Shown: one piece after another, positions 9,648 to 18,265 of the stretch
Layout of the letters: each line of letters opens with the position of its first letter
Position numbering within the stretch: position 1 is the stretch's first letter
Assembly (NCBI RefSeq): GCF_030403435.1
Contig: NZ_JAUEPH010000003.1
Coordinates: forward strand, 496,001 to 560,000
DNA: 64,000 nucleotides
Direction of reading: 5' to 3'
Source: Algoriphagus sediminis
GTDB taxonomy: Bacteria; Bacteroidota; Bacteroidia; Cytophagales; Cyclobacteriaceae
The notes under the pieces: generated by a model
Databases searched by the model: none
What the model was told of the DNA's origin: nothing
What the model saw: only the letters and a program-made list of their open reading frames with translations
Made by a program: the position numbers and the translations under genes

Positions 9648-10372
9648 TAGAAATTAGGACAAAGTAGATACTGAGAATAAAAGTCGTCAATAACTTTAAC
9701 TGCTTCCGTGGGGGTATCTACCACAGAAAACAAGTCTAAATCCTCAGCATTGATGTAATTATACTCCTCCAAAAGTGTTTTTTTGATCCAATCGATCAGT
9801 CCCGACCAATAGTCTCTGCCTACAAGTACGATTGGAAATCGACCAATTTTATCAGTTTGTATCAAAGTAATGGATTCGAAAAGTTCGTCCATGGTTCCAA
9901 ACCCTCCAGGTAGGACTACAAAGCCTTGTGCGTATTTTACGAACATTACTTTTCTGACAAAGAAGTAATCAAAGGTGATGAGCTTATCCCTATCAATGTA
10001 GATATTTTCAAACTGCTCGAAGGGTAACACGATGTTTAGGCCCACAGATTTCCCCTTTTCTGAATGTGCACCTTTATTCCCGGCTTCCATGATTCCAGGT
10101 CCTCCACCGGTGATAACTCCATACCCATGTCGAACCAACTTAGCAGCAATCTCTTCTGCCATTTTATAGTACTCATGATTCCGAGGAGTTCTGGCAGAAC
10201 CAAAAATGGACACACATGGGCCTATTTTTGCCAGTTTTTCGAAGCCTTCAACAAATTCTGACATTACCTTAAATATGGCCCAGGAATCTGAGCTTTTGAT
10301 TTCGTTCCAGTCCCTTTCCTTGAATGCCTTTCGGATTCTGTCTTCTTCCTGATTATTTTCGATTTCAGCCAT
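9647..10372 (-). CDS. LOG-family (TIGR00730) Rossmann protein
   Basis: A LOG-family/lysine-decarboxylase-like protein of 241 aa, related to cytokinin riboside 5'-monophosphate phosphoribohydrolases, which release a base from a nucleoside monophosphate. The diagnostic motifs are present: ITGGGPGIMEAGNKGA, the catalytic-site stretch LPGGFGTMDELFE and FGSARTP near residue 60. The N-terminal 40 residues are charged and probably helical. It is first in a coupled pair with a lytic transglycosylase. The physiological substrate in bacteria of this group is not established. Confidence 0.88.
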   Translation of the reverse strand: MAEIENNQEEDRIRKAFKERDWNEIKSSDSWAIFKVMSEFVEGFEKLAKIGPCVSIFGSARTPRNHEYYKMAEEIAAKLVRHGYGVITGGGPGIMEAGNKGAHSEKGKSVGLNIVLPFEQFENIYIDRDKLITFDYFFVRKVMFVKYAQGFVVLPGGFGTMDELFESITLIQTDKIGRFPIVLVGRDYWSGLIDWIKKTLLEEYNYINAEDLDLFSVVDTPTEAVKVIDDFYSQYLLCPNF

Positions 10373-10628
10373 ATTTTAAGTTTTGGTTACCAAAAAATTT
10401 AATTTTCCCTTATACTCTCATTCAAACGAAGGAAATTGCCATTTGATTTTTAAATATCATTAAACAAATCATAAATCCATCGGATAATTATTACGATTGG
10501 TATCATGCCTCTTTAACCACAAAAGGCTCATAACTTCTTCAATTTCTTACTCAAACTTGGTGTTTGATCATTTTTTTGGTCTTTGTATTACAGTATATTG
10601 CCAATAGAAACGCAGAAAAGAAGTCTAT

Positions 10629-10988
10629 ATGCTGAAAGTCGGAGAAATCATACAAACAGTCAAGGGCCTTATTGAAACCAAGGTTGACCTAATGAAGCTT
10701 GAGATTCAGGAAGAATTTCTTGGCATAATCGCCAGACTAATTCTTTTGGTGATGATAGGCTCCGTGCTGCTCCTGGTTTTACTTTTCTTTAGCCTTTCTC
10801 TGGCATTTTATCTAAGCACGGTGACCGGGCATCCTTTTATGGGATTCCTGATTGTAAGTCTAATTTTCTTATTGGTTCTTTTTGGACTTTTTTACGTCCG
10901 GTACTCTCCTGCAGTTCAGCAGAAAATCCAGATGGGTTTGAGAAATTTTATTCTTAGAAATAGAAAAGATTCTGATGAAGAGGAATAA
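10629..10988 (+). CDS. Phage-holin-family (Holin-X-like) small membrane protein
   Basis: A 119-aa membrane protein matching the PF07332-type 'phage holin family' pattern seen widely in bacterial chromosomes: an N-terminal amphipathic stretch (residues 1-30), two long hydrophobic helices (about 32-60 and 68-93), and a basic then acidic tail. Despite the family name nothing around it is phage-like. It starts a three-gene overlapping operon with a hypothetical protein and the ether-lipid enzyme GGGP synthase, so a membrane-related role is plausible but unproven. Confidence 0.7.
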   Translation: MLKVGEIIQTVKGLIETKVDLMKLEIQEEFLGIIARLILLVMIGSVLLLVLLFFSLSLAFYLSTVTGHPFMGFLIVSLIFLLVLFGLFYVRYSPAVQQKIQMGLRNFILRNRKDSDEEE

Positions 10989-11367
10989 AGAAGACTTAGT
11001 GAAAATAGAGGAAGAGCTTGAGCAAACCCTTAGCCAGCAGCTTTCATTTGCGAAGCAGGATTCAGGGAATATCTTGAGGGTGGGTGGAATAGCCTTGGCC
11101 GCAGGGCTTTTGACTTACGCTCTTATTCATCGAAAAAGTCGAAGAAAAGAAAGAAAAATTGAGAAAGCCCTTGAAGCTCTCGAACGGGAAGGACTTTTGA
11201 ATGAAGAAATTGAGGAGAGACTAACAAAACCTAAAAAATCTTCATTCTGGCCATCCTTAGGGCAAAGATTAATGATGGTAGGTCTGATATATGCAAAGGA
11301 AAAATACCTTCCCGAATTACTGAAAAATCTGGGAATAAATGGCGAGGATCAAGGGGAAGATATTTGA
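10975..11367 (+). CDS. Hypothetical membrane-associated protein
   Basis: A 130-aa protein of unknown function. It is highly charged, with coiled-coil-like helices (about 1-30 and 50-85) around one short hydrophobic segment near residues 36-48 (GGIALAAGLLTYALI), and a second weak hydrophobic stretch near 97-106. It overlaps the upstream holin-family gene by 14 bases and the downstream GGGP synthase gene by 29 bases, so all three are probably translated together. It may be an accessory to the membrane protein upstream; that is an inference from position only. Confidence 0.65.
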   Translation: MKRNKEDLVKIEEELEQTLSQQLSFAKQDSGNILRVGGIALAAGLLTYALIHRKSRRKERKIEKALEALEREGLLNEEIEERLTKPKKSSFWPSLGQRLMMVGLIYAKEKYLPELLKNLGINGEDQGEDI

Positions 11368-12109
11368 GTTATTTCAGGATTTGCATCTATCCGGGCGTAA
11401 AGCGATTGCTTGGCTAATCGACCCTGATAAAGTAGGAGTGGATGAAATTAAACGTTTGGGAATTTCTCGATCTCAGGTAGATTTCATTTTCGTAGGTGGT
11501 AGCCAAATGCAGGTTGATTTTTTTGATGAGGTGGTCTCTGCAATCAAGGCTGAAGCTGGCAAAATTCCCGTTATTTTATTTCCTGGATCCCATGCTCAGC
11601 TTTCTCAAAGTGCTGATGGAATCCTTTTTTTAAGTCTTCTTTCTGGCCGAAATCCACGCTTTCTTATCGAAGAGCAAGTCAAGTCTTCTCGCCAAGTCGA
11701 AGCCATGGATCTGGAGGTTTTGGCTACGGCTTATCTTCTTGTAAATGATGGTCAGCTGGGAAGTGTACATTATGCCAGTGATACTCTACCGATCTTGAAT
11801 TCGAATGTAGAATTGGCTGTGGAAACTGCTCTCGCCGGGAAATATTTAGGCATGAAATTAACCTATCTCGATGCGGGAAGCGGTTCGCCAAGCCCGGTAA
11901 ACCCTGCGGTAATCTCTGAGATCAAAAGTGCAGTGAATGGACCGTTGATTGTTGGTGGGGGTTTGGATACAATTGAAAAATGTAAAGTAGCCCTAGACTC
12001 AGGGGCGGATTTATTGGTTTTGGGCAATGCCATAGAAAAAGACCCCAGCTTGCTGGCTGAGGTCCTTGATCAAATTCAAATTCGGAACTTTTCCTTAAAC
12101 GTTAATTAG
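11339..12109 (+). CDS. Geranylgeranylglyceryl phosphate synthase-like (PcrB/GGGPS) protein
   Basis: A TIM-barrel prenyltransferase of 256 aa in the GGGPS/PcrB family, which joins a polyprenyl diphosphate to sn-glycerol-1-phosphate to make an ether-lipid precursor. The characteristic phosphate-binding and glycerol-phosphate motifs are present: WLIDPDK near 23-29, FVGGSQM, YLDAGSGSP and the C-terminal LIVGGGLDT and GADLLVLGNAIE. The ATG at 11339 lies within the previous gene, and there is no other Met before the conserved core. Members of this family from Bacteroidota have been shown to have GGGPS activity, but the final lipid and its role in bacteria remain unclear. Confidence 0.9.
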   Translation: MARIKGKIFELFQDLHLSGRKAIAWLIDPDKVGVDEIKRLGISRSQVDFIFVGGSQMQVDFFDEVVSAIKAEAGKIPVILFPGSHAQLSQSADGILFLSLLSGRNPRFLIEEQVKSSRQVEAMDLEVLATAYLLVNDGQLGSVHYASDTLPILNSNVELAVETALAGKYLGMKLTYLDAGSGSPSPVNPAVISEIKSAVNGPLIVGGGLDTIEKCKVALDSGADLLVLGNAIEKDPSLLAEVLDQIQIRNFSLNVN

Positions 12110-13021
12110 AGACTCTCGTCTTCTCATTTTTCCGGCGGGTACCCCATACATCATTTTGAATCTTCTACAGAAATAGGCTGTGTCTTTGTACCCAACTTCC
12201 TTTCCTATGTCTCGGATGGATTTCTTGGTGGTTCGAAGAAGGTCCACGGCTGACTCCATTCTTTGATATTCTATATAATCCTGTGGGTTAATTCCTGTCA
12301 GCATTTTAAAATATTGCCCTACGTAGTCTTCTGATACATTTGCCACTTTGGCCAAAACTTTATTTGAAAGATCCCCGCTTAAGTTGTTTTTGATATAGTT
12401 AAATAGATCAATTAATCGCGGGTCTTTAAAGTAGGTAGAATTAGTAGAGAGCTCTTCCACGAAGAGTTGATTTTTCAAGATATGCCTTAAGATCTCGATC
12501 ACCAGAACCTCAGTTTGACAACTCAGTGACCGCTCTTTTCCGACGCTGCTCTGCTCTTGTTCTTTCATTAAATCTTCGATAATGGTCCCTATGCGATCAT
12601 TGAATCGAATGGTGAAAGGTGGGATGGAAAGGGAATTGAAGAAATTAACCACATCGAAGACTTTCGATTCAAAGCTCATCATGGAAATGCAGTCATCTTC
12701 AGTATTTCTGATATCATAGAAACTCAGGCTTTGAAGATGCTTTTTCTTCAAATCTCTGAATTTATCCATCTTGATCTGATTCTTTTTAGTTCCTCCACCA
12801 AGAGTCAAATAAGTTTTTTGACCACCGGGAATAAAAAGTACCTCACCTTCATTCACTACCTCTTGGTTTTCTCCAAATTTCAGGCTGCCCTGATGTAGCA
12901 GGATCAATACATTTTCCTTTTCTGAATAATCCAGAATGGAAAGAGGTTTTTCTATACGATAATTGGTACCGCGAAGGAATCGGACTTTTACCGACTCGAT
13001 CACTTTATTGTAATAATCCAT
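12095..13021 (-). CDS. AraC-family transcriptional regulator
   Basis: A transcriptional regulator of 308 aa. The N-terminal ~190 residues look like a cupin-type sensor (LSILDYSEKENVLILLHQG, then EVLFIPGGQ). The C-terminal 100 residues are an AraC double helix-turn-helix with SEDYVGQYFKMLTGINPQDY and DTAYFCRRFKMMYGVPAGKMR. Its last 15 bases overlap the end of the convergent GGGP synthase gene. The promoter must lie between the start and the terminator at 13092; the only TAnnTTTG match there is TATTTTTG on the minus strand (13082-13089). Target genes and effector are unknown. Confidence 0.88.
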   Translation of the reverse strand: MDYYNKVIESVKVRFLRGTNYRIEKPLSILDYSEKENVLILLHQGSLKFGENQEVVNEGEVLFIPGGQKTYLTLGGGTKKNQIKMDKFRDLKKKHLQSLSFYDIRNTEDDCISMMSFESKVFDVVNFFNSLSIPPFTIRFNDRIGTIIEDLMKEQEQSSVGKERSLSCQTEVLVIEILRHILKNQLFVEELSTNSTYFKDPRLIDLFNYIKNNLSGDLSNKVLAKVANVSEDYVGQYFKMLTGINPQDYIEYQRMESAVDLLRTTKKSIRDIGKEVGYKDTAYFCRRFKMMYGVPAGKMRRRESLINV

Positions 13022-13091
13022 GAAAAATTTGAATAATGAGAGACGAAATTAGCACTATTTAGGTGATAAACTGCAGCCGTTCAAAAATATT

Positions 13092-13135
13092 GTCAAAAAA
13101 AATGAAAAAAAGGTGTAAAAATTGATTTTACACCT
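13092..13135 (-). terminator. Intrinsic terminator of the acyl-CoA dehydrogenase gene
   Basis: A perfect 10-bp stem, AGGTGTAAAA (13111-13120) and TTTTACACCT (13126-13135), has a 5-base loop. On the minus strand it is followed by a T-rich tract (13092-13110). It lies 11 bases past the acyl-CoA dehydrogenase stop codon. Confidence 0.88.
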
Positions 13136-13146
13136 TTAATCTATAA

Positions 13147-14286
13147 TTATTTTAGGATTCCCCTAGAGATCACAATTTTCTGGATTTCTGAGGTTCCTTC
13201 GTAGATCTGAGTGATTTTCGCGTCTCTCATTAATCGCTCCACATGATATTCCTTTACGTATCCGTAACCTCCGTGGACCTGTACGGCTTCCACCGTAACA
13301 TCCATGGCGACTTGTGAGGCATAAAGCTTTGCCATAGCTGATGCATGAGCATAATCCTTACCCTGATCTTTTAGAATAGCTGCTTTATAGACTAAAAGTC
13401 GGGCAGCTTCTATGGTTGTAGCCATATCGGCAAGCTTAAACTGAATTGCCTGATGTTGACTGATTGGTTTGCCAAAAGCCTTGCGCTCTTTCGAATAGGC
13501 AAGGGAGAATTCATAAGCCCCAGCAGCGATGCCAAGAGCCTGTGCGGCAATTCCTATTCTTCCACCATTTAAAGTTTCCATCGCAAACCTAAAACCAAAA
13601 CCTTCATCACCAATTCGATTCTCAGCTGGTACTTTGACATCTGTAAACATCAAAGAGTGTGTGTCAGAACCACGAATTCCTAGTTTATCTTCTTTTTTCC
13701 CGATGACGAAACCATCCCATCCTTTTTCTACGATAAAAGCAGATATTCCTTTATGTCCAAGGCTTGAGTCAGTTTGGGCAATCACCAAATAAACGCTTGC
13801 GGTACCGCCGTTTGTGATCCAGTTCTTGGTCCCATTCAGGATGTAATGGTCACCTTCAAGCTTGGCTTCTGTTCGCTGCGAAGTGGCGTCTGACCCCGCC
13901 TCTGGTTCAGAAAGGCAAAAAGCACCTAGAATTTCACCCGTTGCTAGCCTTTTAAGATATTTTTCTTTTTGATCTTCAGTCCCGTATTTTTCAAGACCCC
14001 AGCAAACCAAGGAATTATTTACAGACATGGATACAGATGCAGAGGCATCGATTTTTGAAAGTTCTTCCATGGCTAGAACATAGGATAAGGTATCCATTCC
14101 TCCTCCATTGTACTTTGGGTCTACCATCATACCCATGAAACCCAGCTCTCCCATTTGCTTAATTTGCTCCTTTGGGAATTTGGCCTCCGAATCTCTTTCA
14201 ATTACGCCGGGAAGTAATTCAGAATGAGCAAAATCTCTCGCCGCATCCCTTACTGCTAAATGCTCTTCAGATAACTCAAAATTCAT
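13147..14286 (-). CDS. Acyl-CoA dehydrogenase
   Basis: A FAD-dependent acyl-CoA dehydrogenase of 379 aa, catalysing alpha,beta-dehydrogenation of acyl-CoA in fatty acid or branched-chain amino acid breakdown. Visible hallmarks are the N-terminal helical domain, AFCLSEPEAGSD and YILNGTKNWITNGG in the flavin-binding middle domain, and the catalytic base E363 in IYEGTSEIQK. That position is the one used by short-chain and medium-chain enzymes. Exact chain length is not readable. It is monocistronic, flanked by intrinsic terminators on both sides. Confidence 0.95.
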   Translation of the reverse strand: MNFELSEEHLAVRDAARDFAHSELLPGVIERDSEAKFPKEQIKQMGELGFMGMMVDPKYNGGGMDTLSYVLAMEELSKIDASASVSMSVNNSLVCWGLEKYGTEDQKEKYLKRLATGEILGAFCLSEPEAGSDATSQRTEAKLEGDHYILNGTKNWITNGGTASVYLVIAQTDSSLGHKGISAFIVEKGWDGFVIGKKEDKLGIRGSDTHSLMFTDVKVPAENRIGDEGFGFRFAMETLNGGRIGIAAQALGIAAGAYEFSLAYSKERKAFGKPISQHQAIQFKLADMATTIEAARLLVYKAAILKDQGKDYAHASAMAKLYASQVAMDVTVEAVQVHGGYGYVKEYHVERLMRDAKITQIYEGTSEIQKIVISRGILK

Positions 14287-14335
14287 GTTTATTTGGGTTT
14301 AAAATTCGAATTGTCGAAGATATTTCAAAAAAAGA

Positions 14336-14359
14336 AAAGGGGCAAAAACCTGCCCCTTT
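14336..14359 (-). terminator. Intrinsic terminator of the zinc metallopeptidase operon
   Basis: Stem GGGGCA (14339-14344) with TGCCCC (14351-14356) is extended by three A:T pairs. On the minus strand a T-rich run follows toward 14325. It closes the panC-panD-flippase-peptidase unit. Confidence 0.8.
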
Positions 14360-14380
14360 CTCCATTTTTTTTGATTTGGA

Positions 14381-15070
14381 TCAATCTCGATTTCCAAAGA
14401 AGATAAATATGTAGTACGCCAGAGTGGCTAGAGATGCCAAAGCTGCAACTACATAAGTCATGGCTGCCCACTTTAGGGCATCTTTTGACATCGCATATTC
14501 TTCGCTCGTCACCACGTTTCTTTCTTTTACCCAAGCAAGGGCTCTATTACTAGCGTCAAATTCTACAGGTAGCGTTACCAGAGTAAATAGTGTCATTACA
14601 CTGTAAGAACCCACTACGATATAGCCGATGAACGGAATAGGTAATCCCAGAGCGAATCCACCAAATAGTGATGCAATCAATACAATGTTCAAAATTCTTC
14701 CTGAAATATTCTGAATAGGTACCAGCCTTGATCTAAGATTTAGCCATGCATATTGTGTGGCATGCTGAACGGCGTGTCCACACTCGTGTGCAGCTACGGC
14801 TGTAGCAGCGGCATTCCTTCCGTAAAAAACATCAGGACTTAAATTTACGGTCCGATTCATTGGGTTGTAGTGATCTGAAAGCTGTCCTTCTACACATTGA
14901 ACTTTGACATCATGGATTTGGTGATCTGCAAGCATCAGCTTCGCTACCTCCTCTCCAGATAGATTTGCCTTAAGGGCTGTCTGTGAATATTTTTTGAATT
15001 TGCTCTTTAATTTGCTACTGACAATAAATCCCAGCAGCGCAAAAAAGCCTACGATTATTAGTATTCCCAT
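14381..15070 (-). CDS. YugP-type membrane zinc metallopeptidase
   Basis: A 229-aa membrane protein of the neutral zinc metallopeptidase family PF04298 (YugP-like). It has an N-terminal membrane helix (2-19), the zinc site HECGH within AVAAHECGHAVQHAT, and two or three hydrophobic helices afterwards (about 117-160 and 200-222). The metal-binding His/Glu pattern is intact, so it is expected to be catalytic, but no physiological substrate is established for the family. It lies 31 bases downstream of the flippase-like gene and looks like the last gene of that operon. Confidence 0.88.
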   Translation of the reverse strand: MGILIIVGFFALLGFIVSSKLKSKFKKYSQTALKANLSGEEVAKLMLADHQIHDVKVQCVEGQLSDHYNPMNRTVNLSPDVFYGRNAAATAVAAHECGHAVQHATQYAWLNLRSRLVPIQNISGRILNIVLIASLFGGFALGLPIPFIGYIVVGSYSVMTLFTLVTLPVEFDASNRALAWVKERNVVTSEEYAMSKDALKWAAMTYVVAALASLATLAYYIFIFFGNRD

Positions 15071-15101
15071 TTTATTTCATTTTAGAATTTCTGTTACGAT
15101 T

Positions 15102-16109
15102 CTAATCGGCTACAGGTTTGCTTTTGGGTGTCAATCTAAGGATCCAAACCCAACTTATTAAACCAGCAATGACCATTAGAATCATTTGTGTGCCATGAAT
15201 GATCGCGGCAAAAATTTTACCATCAGTCTCTGACACTCCGAACTGTATCAAAATCAGGGCCACCAAAGCATGAAAGGTCCCTATGCCTCCTTGGACGGGT
15301 GCAAGCATGCCAATTGTTCCCATTACCATTACCAGAAGGATTTCTCCCAAAGACAAAATGGCAGTACTTTGAATGGCCTTAGCCACAAGTAATAGGGTGA
15401 GAAAATAAATAATCCAAATGGCAACTGAGCTTAGCCAAAAGCCCAGAGGATTTTTGATGGCATTTATCTGTTTTAGCCCACCAGCGATATCTCGGAAAAA
15501 GGCCTGAATCTTTTGAACCAATCCATGATTTCTGAATCTCCTTCCGATCAGGTAAAGGGAAAGGATTAGGACTAATGTACCTCCGAGGAAAATTGGCAAG
15601 TTATCCATCGCTGATTTCCAAAGGGATTCAAAATTTACAAATTCATTTGCCAGTTCTAGGAAAAGTTGGTTTTGAAGGAAAAAGGCCAGCAAAATAACCC
15701 CAATCATGAATAAGAGATCAATTGTTCTTTCCAGGATGACAGTTCCTATTAGGTGACCCAAAGGTATTCCATTGCTTCTGCTCAACACCCCGCATTTGGC
15801 GACTTCACCAGCTCTTGGAACCAGAAGATTTACCAAATACCCGACCATCACTGCATGATAGGCTCTGGATGCATTGGGAGGAGTTCCTTCCTTATCTGAA
15901 ATTATTAAAGTCCATCTCCAACCACGAATCCAAAATCCGACGACTGAAATTGTGAGTGACGCAAAAATCCAACCCCAATTACTGGCGTAGAGTTGCTCAA
16001 GGAGCGCTTCGAATTCTATGTCCTTGTATAAATACCAAAAAATCCAGAGCGCTATCAAAAGTGAGATAGTGACCTGGATTATTTGCTTTATTTTGGATGG
16101 GAGTTTCAA
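15102..16109 (-). CDS. LPG_synthase_TM/YbhN-type integral membrane protein
   Basis: A multi-pass membrane protein of 335 aa with about eight hydrophobic helices, matching the flippase-like domain family (lysylphosphatidylglycerol synthase transmembrane region, AglD/YbhN). Supporting motifs are [16 protein letters not shown] and the later [13 protein letters not shown]. It lacks the cytosolic aminoacyl-transferase domain of MprF, so it is probably not an LPG synthase. A lipid or glycolipid transport role is inferred from the family. There is no ATG near the front: the start is TTG at 16109, overlapping the panD stop as TTGA, so translation is probably coupled to panD. Confidence 0.82.
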   Translation of the reverse strand: MKLPSKIKQIIQVTISLLIALWIFWYLYKDIEFEALLEQLYASNWGWIFASLTISVVGFWIRGWRWTLIISDKEGTPPNASRAYHAVMVGYLVNLLVPRAGEVAKCGVLSRSNGIPLGHLIGTVILERTIDLLFMIGVILLAFFLQNQLFLELANEFVNFESLWKSAMDNLPIFLGGTLVLILSLYLIGRRFRNHGLVQKIQAFFRDIAGGLKQINAIKNPLGFWLSSVAIWIIYFLTLLLVAKAIQSTAILSLGEILLVMVMGTIGMLAPVQGGIGTFHALVALILIQFGVSETDGKIFAAIIHGTQMILMVIAGLISWVWILRLTPKSKPVAD

Positions 16110-16453
16110 ATTACTTGGTTATGCTCATCAGGAAAAATAACCCTAGGCTTGAATGACTTGGCTTCTTCAAAATCCATGCTGGCATAAGAGATAATGATGA
16201 TAATATCTCCGACCTGAACTTTCCTGGCAGCAGGGCCATTCAGACAGATTTCTCCGCTCCCGCGCTTCCCTTTAATGACATAAGTTTCCAGTCTTTCACC
16301 ATTGTCAATATTAACAATTTGTACCTTCTCGTTTTCGATCAGGTTTGCCGCTTCCATCAGATTCTCATCGATTGTGATGGAACCTACATAATGTAATTCG
16401 GCTTGGGTAACCTTCACCCGGTGTATTTTGGATTTTAATAGTTGGATATTCAT
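16106..16453 (-). CDS. panD: Aspartate 1-decarboxylase precursor
   Basis: PanD makes beta-alanine from L-aspartate for pantothenate and coenzyme A synthesis. The 115-aa proenzyme has the self-cleavage site G24-S25 (HYVGSITID), which produces the catalytic pyruvoyl group, and T57/Y58 (ETYVIKG), both at the positions known from the characterised enzymes. [13 protein letters not shown] is also typical. It sits 21 bases downstream of panC, which uses its product, so the two form a pathway operon. Confidence 0.97.
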   Translation of the reverse strand: MNIQLLKSKIHRVKVTQAELHYVGSITIDENLMEAANLIENEKVQIVNIDNGERLETYVIKGKRGSGEICLNGPAARKVQVGDIIIIISYASMDFEEAKSFKPRVIFPDEHNQVI

Positions 16454-16474
16454 TTTCAGAATTTTGCCGCAAAA

Positions 16475-17332
16475 TTAGTCAATTACAGGCAGATTGTCGA
16501 TTAATCTCACATCTCCAACATTTGCAGCCACGCAAAGCGAGCTTTTTTGATTAGGATCAAAGCTAGAGTAAAGTGCGAAAGACTCCGGATGTACTAGTTC
16601 AAAATATTCTAATTCTGTAGATAAGATATTTTGAAAATCAGACTCGACTGCCTGCCGAACGGCAAACCAATTCTCTCCTGCTAAAAGTTCCGACTTTGCT
16701 TTGCTAAGGCTTTTAAAAAGAACCAAAGCGATTTTTCTTTCTGAAGGGCTAAGCCGGACATTCCTCGAGGAGCAAGCGAGACCATCCGCTTCTCGTTTGG
16801 TTGGTACCACACTGATATCCACCTGAAAGGATAGATCTGCCACTAGCCGCTTGATCACGGCAATTTGTTGAAGGTCTTTTTGCCCGAAAAAGGCGACTTG
16901 TGGTTTAATAATATTAAAGAGTTTACTCACTACCAGTCCAACTCCACTAAAGTGACCTGGCCTTTGTTTTCCTTCCAATACTTTTTCCAGTTTACCAAAG
17001 CTGAGTGTCATTTCCGTTGAAGTCGGATACATGGTTTCTGTATTCGGCACAAAAGCAGCATGAACACCATTTTCGTCCAAAAGAGCTAAATCCTTTTCAA
17101 GCGTTTTTGGATAGGTCTCAAAGTCTTTGGGATTATTAAACTGAGTGGGGTTTATAAAAATGGAAACGATGGTAAAATCACATTGATCCAATGAAGCTTT
17201 GACTAACTCCAAGTGGCCTACATGCAATGCGCCCATGGTTGGCACAAAGCCTATGCTTTGACCACCAGATAAAATTTCAAGACGAAGTTTGGCCCACTCT
17301 TTTGGGGTTTTTAGAACTTTCAATTTTTGCAT
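16475..17332 (-). CDS. panC: Pantothenate synthetase
   Basis: PanC condenses pantoate and beta-alanine with ATP to give pantothenate. The 285-aa protein has the nucleotidyltransferase HIGH-type motif in VPTMGALHVGHLELV, the ATP-binding FFGQKDLQQ, and the KMSKS-equivalent region at SSRNVRLSPSER. It heads the panC-panD operon. The opposite-strand glycogen-synthase-like gene starts 120 bases away, so the intervening region carries divergent promoters. Confidence 0.97.
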   Translation of the reverse strand: MQKLKVLKTPKEWAKLRLEILSGGQSIGFVPTMGALHVGHLELVKASLDQCDFTIVSIFINPTQFNNPKDFETYPKTLEKDLALLDENGVHAAFVPNTETMYPTSTEMTLSFGKLEKVLEGKQRPGHFSGVGLVVSKLFNIIKPQVAFFGQKDLQQIAVIKRLVADLSFQVDISVVPTKREADGLACSSRNVRLSPSERKIALVLFKSLSKAKSELLAGENWFAVRQAVESDFQNILSTELEYFELVHPESFALYSSFDPNQKSSLCVAANVGDVRLIDNLPVID

Positions 17333-17402
17333 TTACAATGTGGTAAAACCGCTAAAGCTAGATTATTATTTACATAATCAAGGCATTACGGCCTTTTTTT
17401 CT

Positions 17403-17410
17403 TATCTTTG
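17403..17410 (+). promoter_or_regulatory. -7 element (TAnnTTTG) of the glycogen-synthase-like operon
   Basis: TATCTTTG matches the Bacteroidota -7 consensus exactly, 42 bases before the ATG at 17453. No clear TTTG -33 box is seen at the usual 17-20 base spacing, so this is a moderate call. Confidence 0.5.
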
Positions 17411-17452
17411 CGCAGTTGTTTTTTCACCATTTCAATTTAAACTCCAATAAGT

Positions 17453-18265
17453 ATGTCTAAACTACGTATTCTCTACGTTGCAAGTGAAATCAACCCTTTC
17501 TTACAAACTTCCGAAGTCGCCAATTTTCTGCGTTCCCTACCACAGGCAATGCAAGAGCGTGGCATGGAAATAAGAATTTTGGTTCCAAGATTCGGTTTGA
17601 TCAATGAAAGAAAAAACAGACTACATGAAGTCGTAAGACTTTCCGGTATAAATATCGCAGTAGGTGATGAAGAGAAGCCTTTGGTAATCAAGGTTGCTTC
17701 AATCCCTAATGCGAAGCTTCAGGTTTACTTTATCGATAATGAAGATTATTTCCAGAGAAAGCATGTATTCCATGATAAGCAGGAGAAATTCTTCGAGGAT
17801 AACGATGAAAGAGCAATCTTTTTCTGCAAAGGTGTGATTGAGACGGTGAAGAAGCTTGGTTGGGCGCCAGATATCGTTCATTGTAACGACTGGATGACTA
17901 GCTTAATCCCAATGTATCTCAAGACTACATACAAGAATGAGCCGCTATTCCAGAACACAAAATCTGTTTTTGCTATCTACAATAATGGCTTTTCTCATAC
18001 CTTTGGCGACGATTTGTTAAACAAGGTTAAGATGGTCGATATTGACGACGCAATTTTAGCACCTTTACAATCCAAAGATTTCGAAGGCTTCATCAAAACA
18101 GGTATGGAATACGCTGATTTGGTAGTGAAGGGTAGCGAAGTCTCCAAGGAATTAAACCAACTAATTGAGGATTTCTCAAAAGACAAAAAGTTTGAAATCA
18201 GCATTGAAGCAGAAGAGCAAGCTCACGATGAGCTATTTGAAAAATATAACGAGCTCGCCGGTTAA
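17453..18265 (+). CDS. Stand-alone N-terminal half of a GT5 glycogen/starch synthase
   Basis: A 270-aa protein aligned by eye to the N-terminal domain of GT5 glycogen/starch synthases: RILYVASEINPF at the front, EIRILVPRFGLI, then a region like the synthase HCNDW motif (IVHCNDWMTSLIPMYLK). Synthases are normally 450-500 aa with a second Rossmann domain, which is absent; a stop and a different gene follow. The loop that in active enzymes reads KTGGL and binds ADP-glucose is replaced here by QTSEV. Catalysis as a synthase is therefore doubtful, and a binding or regulatory role is more likely. Its 3' end overlaps the DUF4270 lipoprotein gene by 38 bases, and glmS follows. Confidence 0.8.
   Translation: MSKLRILYVASEINPFLQTSEVANFLRSLPQAMQERGMEIRILVPRFGLINERKNRLHEVVRLSGINIAVGDEEKPLVIKVASIPNAKLQVYFIDNEDYFQRKHVFHDKQEKFFEDNDERAIFFCKGVIETVKKLGWAPDIVHCNDWMTSLIPMYLKTTYKNEPLFQNTKSVFAIYNNGFSHTFGDDLLNKVKMVDIDDAILAPLQSKDFEGFIKTGMEYADLVVKGSEVSKELNQLIEDFSKDKKFEISIEAEEQAHDELFEKYNELAG

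Noticed and set aside
10629-10988. Prophage remnant because of the 'phage holin family' protein
   Set aside because: No integrase, capsid, lysozyme or attachment sites nearby; this family is common as a chromosomal membrane protein.
15102-16109. Full lysylphosphatidylglycerol synthase (MprF)
   Set aside because: Only the membrane domain is present; the aminoacyl-transferase domain is missing, so resistance by lipid lysylation is not supported.
17453-18265. Frameshifted full-length glycogen synthase
   Set aside because: The downstream sequence encodes a different, intact lipoprotein gene in another frame, and no second glycosyltransferase half is visible in any frame there.
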